Below, in pieces: positions 27,650 to 37,217 of a DNA stretch of 53,695 bases. The DNA lies in assembly GCA_902625215.1 (NCBI GenBank), contig CACOAO010000014.1, positions 1-53,695 on the forward strand, written 5' to 3'. A model generated the notes under the pieces. It saw nothing but the letters and a program-made list of their open reading frames with translations. It made no database searches and had not been told where the DNA came from. The stretch's first letter is position 1. Each line of letters begins with the position of its first letter. The position numbers and the translations under genes are program-made. This stretch comes from an uncultured SAR116 cluster alpha proteobacterium (lineage in GTDB: Bacteria; Pseudomonadota; Alphaproteobacteria; Puniceispirillales; Marisalimonadaceae).

Positions 27650-28921
27650 CTAATATATTGGAAAATATTTGCATAAATCTTTTACTTTTACATAAGTAAT
27701 TTTTTCTATTTCCTCATTTGATTCATTATTTTTAAATCCATCTAAAACATCGGCTATTAAATTTCCTATTAATTCAAACTCTTTTTCTTTGAAACCTCTT
27801 GTTGTTGCTGCTGCAGAACCAAATCGTATTCCAGATGTAACTGACGGTGGTAGAGGATCAAATGGGATACCATTTTTATTACAAGTTAGACCAGCATTTT
27901 CTAATGCCAATTCTGCACTAGCTCCTGTTATGTTCTTATTATTTAAATTTAATAAAACTATATGATTATCAGTTCCTCCAGAGACAATTTCAAAACCTCT
28001 TTTTATTAACGTCTTCGATAAAATTTGAGCATTTAAAACAACGTTTTTTGAATATAATTTAAATTCTTTTGTTAACGCTTCTCCAAAACCTGCAGCTTTA
28101 CCAGCTATTACATGCATTAGAGGTCCACCCTGCAAACCAGGAAAAACAGCAGAGTTTATTTTTTTAAAAAGGTCTTCATTATTTGTTAAAATCATTCCAC
28201 CCCTTCCAGATCTAAGTGTTTTATGTGTAGTTGTTGTAACTATATCAGCATGGTAAATAGGGTTTGGATGAACACCACCAGCAACCAAGCCAGAGAAATG
28301 AGCCATATCAACTAAAAAGTAAGCATCAACTTTGTTTGAAATTTCTCTAAATTTTTTAAAGTCAATTATCCTAGGGTAGGCAGATCCACCTGCAATTATT
28401 AATTTTGGTTTATATTTTATTGAGAGTTCTTCAATTTCGTCGAAATCTATTAATGAATCTTCTTTTCTTACACCATATTGAATTGCATTAAACCATTTTC
28501 CAGAGAGGTTCGGGCTAGCACCATGAGTCAAATGCCCACCAGCTGCCAAGCTCATTCCAAGGATAGTATCACCTGGTTTTAATAAACTAAGGAACACAGC
28601 CTGATTTGCTTGAGCACCTGAGTGTGGTTGCACATTCACAAAATTTGTATTGAAAAGTTTTTTAGCTCTATCAATAGCTAATTTTTCAACTTCGTCAACA
28701 TACTCACATCCTCCATAATATCTTTTACCAAAATACCCTTCAGCATATTTATTCGTTAAAACTGAACCTTGAGCTTGTAAAACTGATTTTGACACTATAT
28801 TTTCTGAAGCTATCAACTCAATCTGATTTTGTTGTCTAATAAGCTCTTTATTAAGAGATTTAGATAAAACTGGGTCATAATCACTAATGTCTTTATCAAA
28901 AAAACCATCTTTATAGAACAT
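27650..28921 (-). CDS. glyA: Serine hydroxymethyltransferase
   Basis: Pyridoxal-phosphate enzyme interconverting serine and glycine with tetrahydrofolate. The 423 residues show [57 protein letters not shown] and the PLP lysine in [17 protein letters not shown]. It is 16 bases upstream of nrdR and 24 downstream of rpiB; the rpiB-glyA-nrdR-ribD order is characteristic of alphaproteobacteria. No glycine riboswitch fits in the short upstream gap. Firm. Confidence 0.98.
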   Translation of the reverse strand: MFYKDGFFDKDISDYDPVLSKSLNKELIRQQNQIELIASENIVSKSVLQAQGSVLTNKYAEGYFGKRYYGGCEYVDEVEKLAIDRAKKLFNTNFVNVQPHSGAQANQAVFLSLLKPGDTILGMSLAAGGHLTHGASPNLSGKWFNAIQYGVRKEDSLIDFDEIEELSIKYKPKLIIAGGSAYPRIIDFKKFREISNKVDAYFLVDMAHFSGLVAGGVHPNPIYHADIVTTTTHKTLRSGRGGMILTNNEDLFKKINSAVFPGLQGGPLMHVIAGKAAGFGEALTKEFKLYSKNVVLNAQILSKTLIKRGFEIVSGGTDNHIVLLNLNNKNITGASAELALENAGLTCNKNGIPFDPLPPSVTSGIRFGSAAATTRGFKEKEFELIGNLIADVLDGFKNNESNEEIEKITYVKVKDLCKYFPIY

Positions 28922-28945
28922 ATTACCTATCCTTATTATAAAATT

Positions 28946-29374
28946 TTATATTTTATCAACTCTTAAACTATGTCTTCCAGCTTCAAAATCAGTGTTTAAA
29001 AACTCATTAACTATTTCTAAGGCTAACTTGTCTTCTAAAATTCTTCCACCCAATGCAAGTACATTAGCATCATTATGTTTTCTACTCTTTGAGGCCATTT
29101 CAACACTTGTACACAACGCAGCTCTTATATGAGGAAATCTATTTGCAGCCATTGAAATTCCAATTCCAGTTCCACAAAAAATAATGCCCTTGGATTTATT
29201 AACATTTATTAATTTTTTAGATAAGATTTTTGCATAATCTGGGTAATCAACCGGTTCAAGAGAAGTGCATCCTAAGTCTTCAAAATCTATACAGTTTTTT
29301 AAAAAATAATCTTTTACCTTTTCTTTAAGTTCAAAACCACCATGATCAGAAGATAAAAAAATTTTACTTAACAT
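28946..29374 (-). CDS. rpiB: Ribose-5-phosphate isomerase B
   Basis: Interconverts ribose 5-phosphate and ribulose 5-phosphate in the pentose phosphate pathway, linking to gnd in this window. The family starts at IFLSSDHGGFELKEKVK. The active-site cysteine is in IIFCGTGIGISMAANR, followed by the ARKHNDANVL-like SRKHNDANVLALGGR. The open frame extends to 29440, but those 22 extra residues have no family counterpart, so I take the ATG at 29374 (142 residues). No clear Shine-Dalgarno is seen there. Firm apart from the start. Confidence 0.93.
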   Translation of the reverse strand: MLSKIFLSSDHGGFELKEKVKDYFLKNCIDFEDLGCTSLEPVDYPDYAKILSKKLINVNKSKGIIFCGTGIGISMAANRFPHIRAALCTSVEMASKSRKHNDANVLALGGRILEDKLALEIVNEFLNTDFEAGRHSLRVDKI

Positions 29375-29466
29375 TATTATAATACCAATGAAGAAACATA
29401 ACTGATTTTTACCCCAGAAAAACTTAAAGTTCAATTTCAAATTTTAATTAAAATAAGACAATTTGT

Positions 29467-29715
29467 TTACCATATATTGATGTAAAAAAATTCATCAAAA
29501 AATTCTTTTTCAACCATCCAGTAAATTATGGACGCAAGAATAAAAGACATTAAAAAAGAGGCAATAACTTTTATTTTCAAATTAGTTTTATCTGGTGCAG
29601 AGTTAGCAAATCCTTCTTTATGATGCTCAGAAACATATACACCTATTGGAAGAGAAATAAAAAATAAAATCATCCAGACTATTAAAAAAACTACTATATA
29701 TGATACCAAACTCAT
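29467..29715 (-). CDS. DUF1467-family small membrane protein
   Basis: Protein of 82 residues with two membrane segments (about 4-26 and 48-67). Recognised as DUF1467 from VWMILFFISLPIGVY, SEHHKEGFANSAPDKTNLKIK and the second helix. The family is confined largely to alphaproteobacteria, lies downstream of ribonuclease J there too, and has no established function. It is nine bases after rnj. Call by motif and context. Confidence 0.8.
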   Translation of the reverse strand: MSLVSYIVVFLIVWMILFFISLPIGVYVSEHHKEGFANSAPDKTNLKIKVIASFLMSFILASIIYWMVEKEFFDEFFYINIW

Positions 29716-29724
29716 TTATATTAT

Positions 29725-31380
29725 TTAAACTCTATTGATATGGATATTTACTGTTGGCCTCTTACTAAAAATTGACTTAAATTCACTTTTTATTAATTTT
29801 TTAATTTTATTAATAATATCGACATCAGAATTTAATATTTTATCAGAATTTTCATCAATCAAATTTTCAATTTTTAGAGATGTATTTACTAAAAAATTTT
29901 CCATAGAGTTACTATCAGAAACTCCTACTTGTGATATCTGTGGAGGTGTAATAAGGTAACCATCTTCATTAATTACAACTGAAACACTAACAAAACCATT
30001 CCATAATGAATGTCTTCTGACTGAAAATCTTTCACTATTAATGGGAACTATTTCGCCAGCATCGTATACATGATTAACAAAATCAATTTTTGAAACTACA
30101 CCGGGAGTAGATCCATTTAATTTTATTACATCTCCATTTTTAGGTTTTATGATTTGCGGTATTTGGCATTGATGCGCTAGCTCTGCGTGCGCATCTATAT
30201 GTTCTCTTGTTCCATGTACTGGAATAGAAATTTTAGGCTTTATGAATGAGTACATATCTACCAACTCATCTTTTGAAGGATGGCCAGAAACATGAACGTT
30301 TTTGTAATCATCGGTAATTATTTCAACACCCATCTCCAGAAGTCGATTCTGAAGTTTTAATATAGCATTTTCATTACCAGGAATCTTCCTACTGGAAAAA
30401 ATAATTACATCACCTTTTTTTAGTTTGATGTATTTATCAGCCCCTCTAGAAATTCTGTTTAAAGCTGAGTTTGGTTCACCTTGGGAACCAGTAGAAATAA
30501 TTAAAACATTACTCCTAGGAATTAAATTTAGATCATTTACAGTCAATAAATCTGGTAAATTATCTAAAATTCCAACCTCTTTTGCTGCATCAATTGCTCT
30601 CAACAATGATCTCCCTACAACTAGAACAGATCTACTAGATTTTTTAGCTATATCTAATAAAGATTTAATTCTACTTATATTTGAAGAAAAACAAGTAACA
30701 AGAACCATTCCCTCAGTATTAGGTATAATTTCCATCAGACCATCATATGCAAAATCTTCTGATGGTGTTCTCCCTTCAATTAGTGCATTTGTAGAATCAC
30801 AAACCATTGCCAAAACCCCACCATTTCCTAAAGATCTAAAATCATTTATGTCAATAGTTTCATTAATATTAGAAGAATGATTTAGTTTCCAATCTCCTGA
30901 ATGAAATATATTTCCTTCTTTTGTTGAAATTAGAATTGATACTGGATCAGGAATGGAATGTGAAATTTTTAGAGCTTTTAATTTAAAGGGGCCAATATCA
31001 AAATTTTCATCAATATTTAAAATCTTAAATTTAATTTTATTATTTTTATTATTTTCTTTTAATTTTCTTTTTAAGAGAGCAATGGTAAATGGTGTACCCC
31101 AGATAGGACAATTTATAATATCTGCGAAATATGGTATTGCACCTATATGGTCTTCATGTCCATGAGTTAGAATTATACCTAAAAATTTATCTTTCAAGGA
31201 TTTAATGAATTGATAATCTGGCAATAAAACATCAATTCCTAAGTCTGCCTCATCAGGAAATGAAATACCAAAGTCTACTAGTATCCACTTATCATCATAA
31301 TGATATAAATTTGCATTCATTCCTATTTCTTCAGAACCACCAACAGGCAAAAACAATAAGTCAGATTTATCCCAATTCAT
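29725..31380 (-). CDS. rnj: Ribonuclease J
   Basis: Metallo-beta-lactamase/beta-CASP ribonuclease for mRNA decay and rRNA maturation. The 551 residues begin LLFLPVGGSEEIGMNANLY; the zinc motif is ILTHGHEDHIGAIPYF, followed by ISHSIPDP, GDWKLN, CDSTNAL, the beta-CASP TGSQGEPNSALNRISRG and VSGHPSKDEL, and VHGTREHIDAH. Alphaproteobacteria commonly use RNase J alongside or instead of RNase E functions. The gene follows coaX by 13 bases in the birA-coaX-rnj order. Firm. Confidence 0.96.
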   Translation of the reverse strand: MNWDKSDLLFLPVGGSEEIGMNANLYHYDDKWILVDFGISFPDEADLGIDVLLPDYQFIKSLKDKFLGIILTHGHEDHIGAIPYFADIINCPIWGTPFTIALLKRKLKENNKNNKIKFKILNIDENFDIGPFKLKALKISHSIPDPVSILISTKEGNIFHSGDWKLNHSSNINETIDINDFRSLGNGGVLAMVCDSTNALIEGRTPSEDFAYDGLMEIIPNTEGMVLVTCFSSNISRIKSLLDIAKKSSRSVLVVGRSLLRAIDAAKEVGILDNLPDLLTVNDLNLIPRSNVLIISTGSQGEPNSALNRISRGADKYIKLKKGDVIIFSSRKIPGNENAILKLQNRLLEMGVEIITDDYKNVHVSGHPSKDELVDMYSFIKPKISIPVHGTREHIDAHAELAHQCQIPQIIKPKNGDVIKLNGSTPGVVSKIDFVNHVYDAGEIVPINSERFSVRRHSLWNGFVSVSVVINEDGYLITPPQISQVGVSDSNSMENFLVNTSLKIENLIDENSDKILNSDVDIINKIKKLIKSEFKSIFSKRPTVNIHINRV

Positions 31381-31393
31381 AATTTTCTTTCAA

Positions 31394-32191
31394 TTAATTT
31401 TTTTTATTATTTAAATATAATTTTACTAATCCAATCAAAGTTAAATCATCAACAATTAAATCAATGTTATTTAATGATTTTTTAAATAAATTACTTAACC
31501 CACCAGTAGCCACAACTTTATAATTAGAATATTTATCTACTGATTTTATTTTTTCAATTAGACCTTCAATCATTGATACATACCCCCAGAATATTCCAGA
31601 CTCCATAGCGGTTACAGTATTTTTTCCAATTATGGAAGAATTTGTGTCTACCAAAGTTCTAAGTGATACTTTTGGCAAATTAGCTGTAGCAAGATAGAGT
31701 GCTTCCAAAGACAAATTTACCCCAGGAGCAATTATACCTCCATTATAACTGCCATTTTTACCGACAATATCAAAGGTTGTAGCAGTTCCAAAATCAATTA
31801 TGATAGCAGGAGAAATTTTCAATTTATAAGCAGCATATGAGTTTACCAGTCTGTCAGCACCTGCCTCTTTTGGATTATCAATATTAACGTTGATTCCCAA
31901 ATCAAGAATATTTTCATTAACGACTAACGATTTAACATTAAAATATTTATTAATTAAAGACTTAATATTAACAAGCGTTTCTGGAACTACTGATGCTATA
32001 GATACTCCTTTAACATTTTTAATTTCAAATTTAGAAATTTCAAACATTTTCAATAACCAAGGAAAATACAAGTCAGCAGTCCTTTTAGAGTCGTTATTAA
32101 TTCTCCAACTTGATAATTGTTTGATTTCTTTGTTAGTCGTGTACAAGGCAAAAACAGTATTTGTATTACCACAATCAATAGCTAATATCAT
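31394..32191 (-). CDS. coaX: Type III pantothenate kinase
   Basis: First step of coenzyme A synthesis, of the ASKHA fold type that is not feedback-inhibited. The 265 residues show the phosphate loop ILAIDCGNTNTVFALY, GADRLVNSYAAYK, IIDFGTATTFDIV, YNGGIIAPGVNLSLEAL and VATGGLSNLF. It overlaps birA by four bases (ATGA), as in many alphaproteobacteria. Firm. Confidence 0.96.
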   Translation of the reverse strand: MILAIDCGNTNTVFALYTTNKEIKQLSSWRINNDSKRTADLYFPWLLKMFEISKFEIKNVKGVSIASVVPETLVNIKSLINKYFNVKSLVVNENILDLGINVNIDNPKEAGADRLVNSYAAYKLKISPAIIIDFGTATTFDIVGKNGSYNGGIIAPGVNLSLEALYLATANLPKVSLRTLVDTNSSIIGKNTVTAMESGIFWGYVSMIEGLIEKIKSVDKYSNYKVVATGGLSNLFKKSLNNIDLIVDDLTLIGLVKLYLNNKKN

Positions 32192-32928
32192 AATGATTTT
32201 TCATCTGGAAAAAAAATACTTTCGACAGAATAATATTCTAAATTTTCTTTGCCAACTTTAATCTTCAAACTTCCATCATCTCCTAAACCAAGAAAAACTC
32301 CACTAATTTCGTCAGATTGAGAGTTTAATTTGATAACAATTTTATTATTAACATTGTAAATATTATTATTAATCTTTTTTTTAAAAAAATTAAATCCCTT
32401 ATCTTCCCAAATATAATAATTTTTAAAAATAGTTTTTAGTATAATATTTGCAACATATTTGAGAGAAAAATCTTTGTTTGTATGATCTTTCAATTTTGTA
32501 GTATACCATTTTGTTTCATTTTGTGGGGTTTTTAAAATATTCAATCCGATCCCAACAACGACAAAATCATCGAAAGATTCTAGTAGAACACCAGAGATTT
32601 TTCTTTTCTGAACAAGTACATCATTTGGCCACTTTAATTCAATTTTATTTCTATCTATACCAAGTTTAATTAGAGTTTCAAAAATAGATAAACCAATTAT
32701 TAATGACAATTGATACCAATAATTTTTATTAGTTTTTGGCTTTAATATGGTTGATAAATGAAGATTTCCATTTATTGATGCCCAATGATTATCATTTCTA
32801 CCTCTTCCATTGGTTTGCGAATATGATAAAAATGAACTACCTTCAGGAAAACCTTGTTTTGCATTTTTTATAGCAATGTCATTAGTGCTAGAACAAGTTT
32901 GTAAAATATTAAGATCAATATGTATCAA
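32188..32928 (-). CDS. birA: Biotin-protein ligase, no DNA-binding domain
   Basis: Class I biotin ligase of 246 residues that attaches biotin to carboxylase carrier proteins. Visible parts are TCSSTNDIAIKN, the biotinyl-AMP loop QTNGRGRNDNHWAS, LHLSTILKP, KWPNDVLVQKRKISGVLLES and VVGIGLNI. No winged helix precedes the catalytic domain, so it is not a repressor. In many alphaproteobacteria the gene immediately upstream is nuoN; here it is a NuoL-like protein, 19 bases away. Firm. Confidence 0.94.
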   Translation of the reverse strand: MIHIDLNILQTCSSTNDIAIKNAKQGFPEGSSFLSYSQTNGRGRNDNHWASINGNLHLSTILKPKTNKNYWYQLSLIIGLSIFETLIKLGIDRNKIELKWPNDVLVQKRKISGVLLESFDDFVVVGIGLNILKTPQNETKWYTTKLKDHTNKDFSLKYVANIILKTIFKNYYIWEDKGFNFFKKKINNNIYNVNNKIVIKLNSQSDEISGVFLGLGDDGSLKIKVGKENLEYYSVESIFFPDEKSL

Positions 32929-32947
32929 AAATCCACCTTAAAAACAT

Positions 32948-34627
32948 TTATTTATTAAAATTATATGATGTAAAAGTTTTCAAATAATACTTAAATAATT
33001 TGTTATTTTTTAATTTTAAATTATTACCTAACTTTGGAATGATAGTATAATTTAAAAAAGCCATTGTGATACCGAAATAACAAAGAATATATCTAACTTT
33101 AAAAAGTGATTGATTATTCTCAAGATTATGATTAATCGTCAAGTTTATATCACTTACTAATACCAAACGCCACAAATTTTCACTAAAATTACCTGAAAAT
33201 AAATTGTTCAAAAACCATCCTGAAAAAATTATAAAAATGGATAACAGAAAAAGCATACACTTTAAAAAATATGATCCATCTTCAATCTTGTTATATAAAT
33301 GGATATTACAATTATTATGGCCTAAAAAAACAATTAATAAAATTTTAAAAGAAGTATAACTAATAATAAAAGTATAAAAAAAACAATAAGTAAAAATTAA
33401 AAAATAACTTTCTTTGTTAATTAATGATAATTGAAAAAAAATTAATTTATTGGAATAATATCCTGAGAAATATGGTATTCCCAATAAAGAAACAAGACCA
33501 ATTAAAATAAATAAAAACAATGAAGGACATTTAATAATAAGATAACCCATTTTTCTAATATCTTGTTCATAATTCAATTTGTAGGATATTATTCCAAAGC
33601 TTAAACTTAAAATTACAAAAGATATTATTGATGTAAAAAAATGAAAAATAGCTGCATTGTACAACTGTAAACCAACTAAAATCAATAAAACACCAAATTG
33701 GGCAGAAACAATATAAAGTATTATTTTTTTTAAATTATATGAACGAATTAGTAAAATTGAAAAAATGAAAGTTAATATAGAACCCAATATCAATAAAAAA
33801 TTTAAATATTCAAAACTTATTTGAGTTAAAGTTAAAAAACGTAAAACAAAATAAAGTCCAACGGGCGTATACAATACATATAAAATAAGAGAATAGGAAC
33901 TCGTATCACAATTTGATAAATCATACCTGGAATTTGAAATATAAAATTGACGACATCTTAATAAAAAAGAAAAAAATAAAATAAAAGTTACAATGTCAAA
34001 ACTTCTAAAGTCTTTATTGAAAATATTAATGTTATTTTCTAAAATTTGAAAACTTTTAAAAATAACATCAAAATGTATTGAGCTAGAAAATTTATAAATA
34101 AAATACAAACTTAGAAAAAAACAGAGATCAGAAGCTCTGTTTTGAAAAAATATATTACTATTGTCAACCCTCCTTTCTGAAATATCTGTTATCAAATAAG
34201 TTGATAAAATTATTAAATACCAAGCAAAGAAAAACTGAATCAAATTATTTGAAGTTATTAAAACTAATACACTGAAAATTGAAAGAGATATGTAGCTATT
34301 TATTTTATAGCTTATTAACAAATTTATTGAAAATATATTTAATAACAATCCTATAAACATTACTAAAAAAATTAGGCTAGAAACTAATAAATCAAATCTT
34401 AATGACCATTCAAAGAATAACTCATCAAATTTTATTAAAGTATAAAAATAAAGTGGTAAATCTTTATCTAAATTTAAAATTTTAAAAAAAACAAATAAAC
34501 TTAAACCCAGAGAAAGGCTATATAGAAATATATTTAAAGTATATAAAAATAAGGTTTTTTTGCTTCGTTTAGTAAACCAAAGTAATAAAAAACTCAATAA
34601 TGGGAAAATAAATAATAATATTTCCAT
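32948..34627 (-). CDS. Highly divergent NuoL-like (Mrp/complex I antiporter-family) membrane protein
   Basis: Intact 559-residue polytopic protein (about 14 membrane segments) that aligns with NuoL along most of its length: FFAWYLIILSTYL, IFFQNRASDLCFFLSLYFIY, LKKIILYIVSAQFGVLL, YNAAIFHFFTS, YEQDIRKMGYL and LLGIPYFSGYYSNK match NuoL GWEGVGLCSYLL, TRVGD, IKRVLAYSTMSQIGYM, AAIFHLMTH, EQNIFKMGGL and ALPLVTAGFFSK. The residues used for proton transfer are gone: E. coli E144 is Y137, K229 is R224, H254 is L249, H338 is S333, K342 is F337, K399 is N393 and D400 is K394; H334 is kept (H329). It lies 96 bases after nqrF and 19 before birA, where nuoN normally sits. It is probably a relic of complex I kept for a structural or Nqr-related role, or another member of the antiporter family. 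No DabA partner is seen. Confidence 0.75.
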   Translation of the reverse strand: MEILLFIFPLLSFLLLWFTKRSKKTLFLYTLNIFLYSLSLGLSLFVFFKILNLDKDLPLYFYTLIKFDELFFEWSLRFDLLVSSLIFLVMFIGLLLNIFSINLLISYKINSYISLSIFSVLVLITSNNLIQFFFAWYLIILSTYLITDISERRVDNSNIFFQNRASDLCFFLSLYFIYKFSSSIHFDVIFKSFQILENNINIFNKDFRSFDIVTFILFFSFLLRCRQFYISNSRYDLSNCDTSSYSLILYVLYTPVGLYFVLRFLTLTQISFEYLNFLLILGSILTFIFSILLIRSYNLKKIILYIVSAQFGVLLILVGLQLYNAAIFHFFTSIISFVILSLSFGIISYKLNYEQDIRKMGYLIIKCPSLFLFILIGLVSLLGIPYFSGYYSNKLIFFQLSLINKESYFLIFTYCFFYTFIISYTSFKILLIVFLGHNNCNIHLYNKIEDGSYFLKCMLFLLSIFIIFSGWFLNNLFSGNFSENLWRLVLVSDINLTINHNLENNQSLFKVRYILCYFGITMAFLNYTIIPKLGNNLKLKNNKLFKYYLKTFTSYNFNK

Positions 34628-34633
34628 GTTTCA

Positions 34634-34679
34634 TGCATTTATATTTTTCTATAAAATATAATATAAAGATGTTAATGCA
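34634..34679. repeat. Nested inverted repeats between nqrF and the NuoL-like gene
   Basis: The 96-base spacer contains outer arms TGCATT (34634-34639) and AATGCA (34674-34679), and inner arms TTTATATT (34638-34645) and AATATAAA (34660-34667). The stems are AT-only or nearly so. They could fold into a weak hairpin separating the nqr transcript from the downstream gene or contain -10-like elements for it; no U-run typical of a terminator follows. Confidence 0.35.
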
Positions 34680-34723
34680 ACGAAAAAAATTCTACTTAAA
34701 AGTTAAAGAAAATATGATGCAGT

Positions 34724-35944
34724 TTACCCACCAAAATCATCAAGCATTATATCTTCCCTATCAACCCCTAAATCAAGAAGCATATTTATAACAGATTGGT
34801 TCATCATAGGTGGCCCACACATATAATATTCACAGTCCTCTGGTGCAGGATGATCCTTAAGATATTGTTCATATAGAACGTTATGAATAAATCCGGTAAG
34901 GCCAACCCATTTATCTTCGGGCATTGCATCAGATAGAGCTACATGCCAACTAAAATTTGGATTCTCTTTTGCTAACTTATTAAAGTCTTCTACATAAAAC
35001 ATTTCTTTTTTAGATCTTGCTCCATACCAAAAAGTAACCTTACGTTTAGTTTTAATTCTATTAAATTGATCAAAGAGATGACTTCTCATTGGTGCCATCC
35101 CCGCACCACCCCCAATAAAAACCATTTCTTTATCTGTTTCTCTGGCAAAAAACTCACCAAAAGGCCCAGAAATTACTACTTCATCACCGGGTCTTAAATT
35201 AAAAATATATGAAGACATCTTTCCTGCTGGAATTCCAGTAGATCCAGGAGGAGGTGAGGCTATTCTTACATTTAGCATTACGATACCTTTTTCATCAGGA
35301 CAATTTGCCATAGAATAAGCTCTCTCTATAGGCTCATTACTTTCAGCATTGAAATCCCATATTTTAAATTTATCCCAATCTTCATGGTATTCTTTTGCAA
35401 CATCAAAATCTTTATATGATAATGAGTAACTTGGAGCCTCAATTTGTATATATCCCCCAGCTTTGAAATTAACATCTTCTCCTTCTGGAAGTTCTAATAT
35501 TAATTCTTTTATAAAAGTAGCAACGTTATCGTTACTTCTAACTTTACATCTCCATTTCTTAACGCCAAAAACTTCTTCCGGAACTTCAATTTCCATATCT
35601 TGTTTAACTGCAACTTGACATGACAAACGATCTCCACAAGATGCTTCTCTTTTATTAATGTGACTCTCTTCAGTAGGTAAAATTGCTCCACCACCTGAGT
35701 GAACTTTAACTCGGCATTGAGCACAAGTTCCACCTCCTCCACAAGCTGATGGTACAAAGAGTTTTTCTGCTGCAAGCGTTTGTAATAATTTACCCCCAGC
35801 TGGAACAGTTACCTTTTTTTCTCCGTTAATTGTAATGTTTACATCACCAGATGAGACTAATTTACTCCTAGCAAATATAATTATTGATACTAAAGTAAGA
35901 ACTATCATTGTAAAAAGAGTTATACCAAGCACAAATGTATCCAT
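34724..35944 (-). CDS. nqrF: Na+-NQR subunit F (NADH dehydrogenase module)
   Basis: Entry subunit of the sodium-pumping NADH:quinone oxidoreductase: takes hydride from NADH onto FAD and passes electrons to a 2Fe-2S centre. The 406 residues have an N-terminal membrane anchor (about 5-25), a ferredoxin domain with cysteines in [13 protein letters not shown] and LSCQ, the FAD-binding RAYSMAN, and the NADH-binding [14 protein letters not shown] with a C-terminal [12 protein letters not shown]. The ending DDFGG is conserved in NqrF. It is the last nqr gene, 11 bases after nqrE. Firm. Confidence 0.97.
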   Translation of the reverse strand: MDTFVLGITLFTMIVLTLVSIIIFARSKLVSSGDVNITINGEKKVTVPAGGKLLQTLAAEKLFVPSACGGGGTCAQCRVKVHSGGGAILPTEESHINKREASCGDRLSCQVAVKQDMEIEVPEEVFGVKKWRCKVRSNDNVATFIKELILELPEGEDVNFKAGGYIQIEAPSYSLSYKDFDVAKEYHEDWDKFKIWDFNAESNEPIERAYSMANCPDEKGIVMLNVRIASPPPGSTGIPAGKMSSYIFNLRPGDEVVISGPFGEFFARETDKEMVFIGGGAGMAPMRSHLFDQFNRIKTKRKVTFWYGARSKKEMFYVEDFNKLAKENPNFSWHVALSDAMPEDKWVGLTGFIHNVLYEQYLKDHPAPEDCEYYMCGPPMMNQSVINMLLDLGVDREDIMLDDFGG

Positions 35945-35955
35945 TTTTTATCCTT

Positions 35956-36564
35956 TTAAAGTTTAACACCAGAAAAACACATAAACGCCATTGCCATAAG
36001 TCCAGCAGTTATAAAAGTAATTCCAAGACCTTGTAAGCCATCAGGTATATCGCTATACTTAAGTTTCTCCCTAACGCCAGCCATAGTAGCAATTGCCAGA
36101 GCCCAACCAAATCCAGAAGCTATTCCATAAGTTGTAGCTTCTGAAAAGTTATAATCTCTTTCTACCATAAATAATGAACCTCCTAGTATAGCACAATTCA
36201 CAGTGATTAATGGGAGGAAAATACCTAAAGCATTATACAAGGGTGGAAAATACTTATCTAAAATCATTTCCAAAATTTGAACCAATGCTGCTATAACTCC
36301 AATATATGAAATCAAGCCTAAAAATGTTAAATCTATATCTGGAAAACCAGCCCAAGCTAATGCTCCAGGTTTTAGTAAATATGATAATATAATGTTATTT
36401 GCAGGAACTGTAATTGACTGGACTATCATTACTGAAATACCTAAGCCAATTGCAGTTGATATTTTCTTGGAAACAGCAATAAAAGTACACATACCTAAAA
36501 AGAAAGATAGAGCTAAATTCTCCACAAAAATTGCTTTTACAGCTAACGAAATCAGACTTTCCAT
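35956..36564 (-). CDS. nqrE: Na+-NQR subunit E
   Basis: Integral subunit with six membrane helices that, with NqrD, holds the intramembrane iron centre. The two conserved cysteines are in [12 protein letters not shown] (near residue 26) and [10 protein letters not shown] (near 120). The 202 residues match the family. The start ATG shares its A with the nqrD stop (TAATG). Firm. Confidence 0.96.
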   Translation of the reverse strand: MESLISLAVKAIFVENLALSFFLGMCTFIAVSKKISTAIGLGISVMIVQSITVPANNIILSYLLKPGALAWAGFPDIDLTFLGLISYIGVIAALVQILEMILDKYFPPLYNALGIFLPLITVNCAILGGSLFMVERDYNFSEATTYGIASGFGWALAIATMAGVREKLKYSDIPDGLQGLGITFITAGLMAMAFMCFSGVKL

Positions 36565-37217
36565 TAATGTTCCTCTAACGTTTGTATTTTGTATTCACGT
36601 GCTTCAACTTGAGATTTTTTCCATGTCCTTACACCCCAAATGATAAAACCTATTATGAAAAATGCTGAAGGAGGCAATAATAACAAACCGTTCGGTACAT
36701 ACCAACCCCCGTTATTTACTGAATCAAATATTGTTATACCAAATAAAGTACCTGAACCAAAAAGTTCTCTTATTACTCCAACACTCATTAATAAGAGACT
36801 GTAACCTAGGCCGTTACCGACACCATCGACAAATGATTCAAATGGTCTATTCTTCATAGCAAATGCTTCCGCTCTTCCCATTACAATACAATTTGTAATA
36901 ATTAAACCTACAAATACGGATAATGTTTTAGATATTTCATAAGCATATGCTTTAATTATTTGGTCTACGAGTATAACTAATGAAGCAATTATAACCATCT
37001 GAACAATAATTCTAATTGAATTGGGAATATAATGTCTTAAAAATGAAATAAACAAAGATGAAAAACCACAAACAGCAATAACGGCTAATGACATTACAAA
37101 GGCTACATTTAATGAAGAAGTAACTGCTAAAGCAGAACAGATACCTAAAACTTGTAGTGTTATAGGGTTATTATCTATCAAAGGGTCAACTAATAATTGT
37201 TTCCTAGTTTGAGACAT
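36564..37217 (-). CDS. nqrD: Na+-NQR subunit D
   Basis: Partner of NqrE with the opposite membrane topology; both contribute cysteines to the intramembrane Fe-S site, here in [12 protein letters not shown] (near residue 29) and [15 protein letters not shown] (near 112). The 217 residues begin with a short hydrophilic tail, then six helices. Overlaps nqrC and nqrE by one base each, showing tight translational coupling. Firm. Confidence 0.96.
   Translation of the reverse strand: MSQTRKQLLVDPLIDNNPITLQVLGICSALAVTSSLNVAFVMSLAVIAVCGFSSLFISFLRHYIPNSIRIIVQMVIIASLVILVDQIIKAYAYEISKTLSVFVGLIITNCIVMGRAEAFAMKNRPFESFVDGVGNGLGYSLLLMSVGVIRELFGSGTLFGITIFDSVNNGGWYVPNGLLLLPPSAFFIIGFIIWGVRTWKKSQVEAREYKIQTLEEH

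Noticed and set aside
29375-29440. N-terminal extension of rpiB by 22 residues
   Set aside because: RpiB proteins begin at the IFLSSDHGG strand; the extension has no counterpart and no better ribosome-binding site.
32948-34627. nuoN by position next to birA
   Set aside because: The sequence aligns better with NuoL (IFHFFTS, EQDIRKMG, GYYSNK segments) than with NuoN, and the channel residues are lost, so neither nuoN nor a working nuoL is supported.
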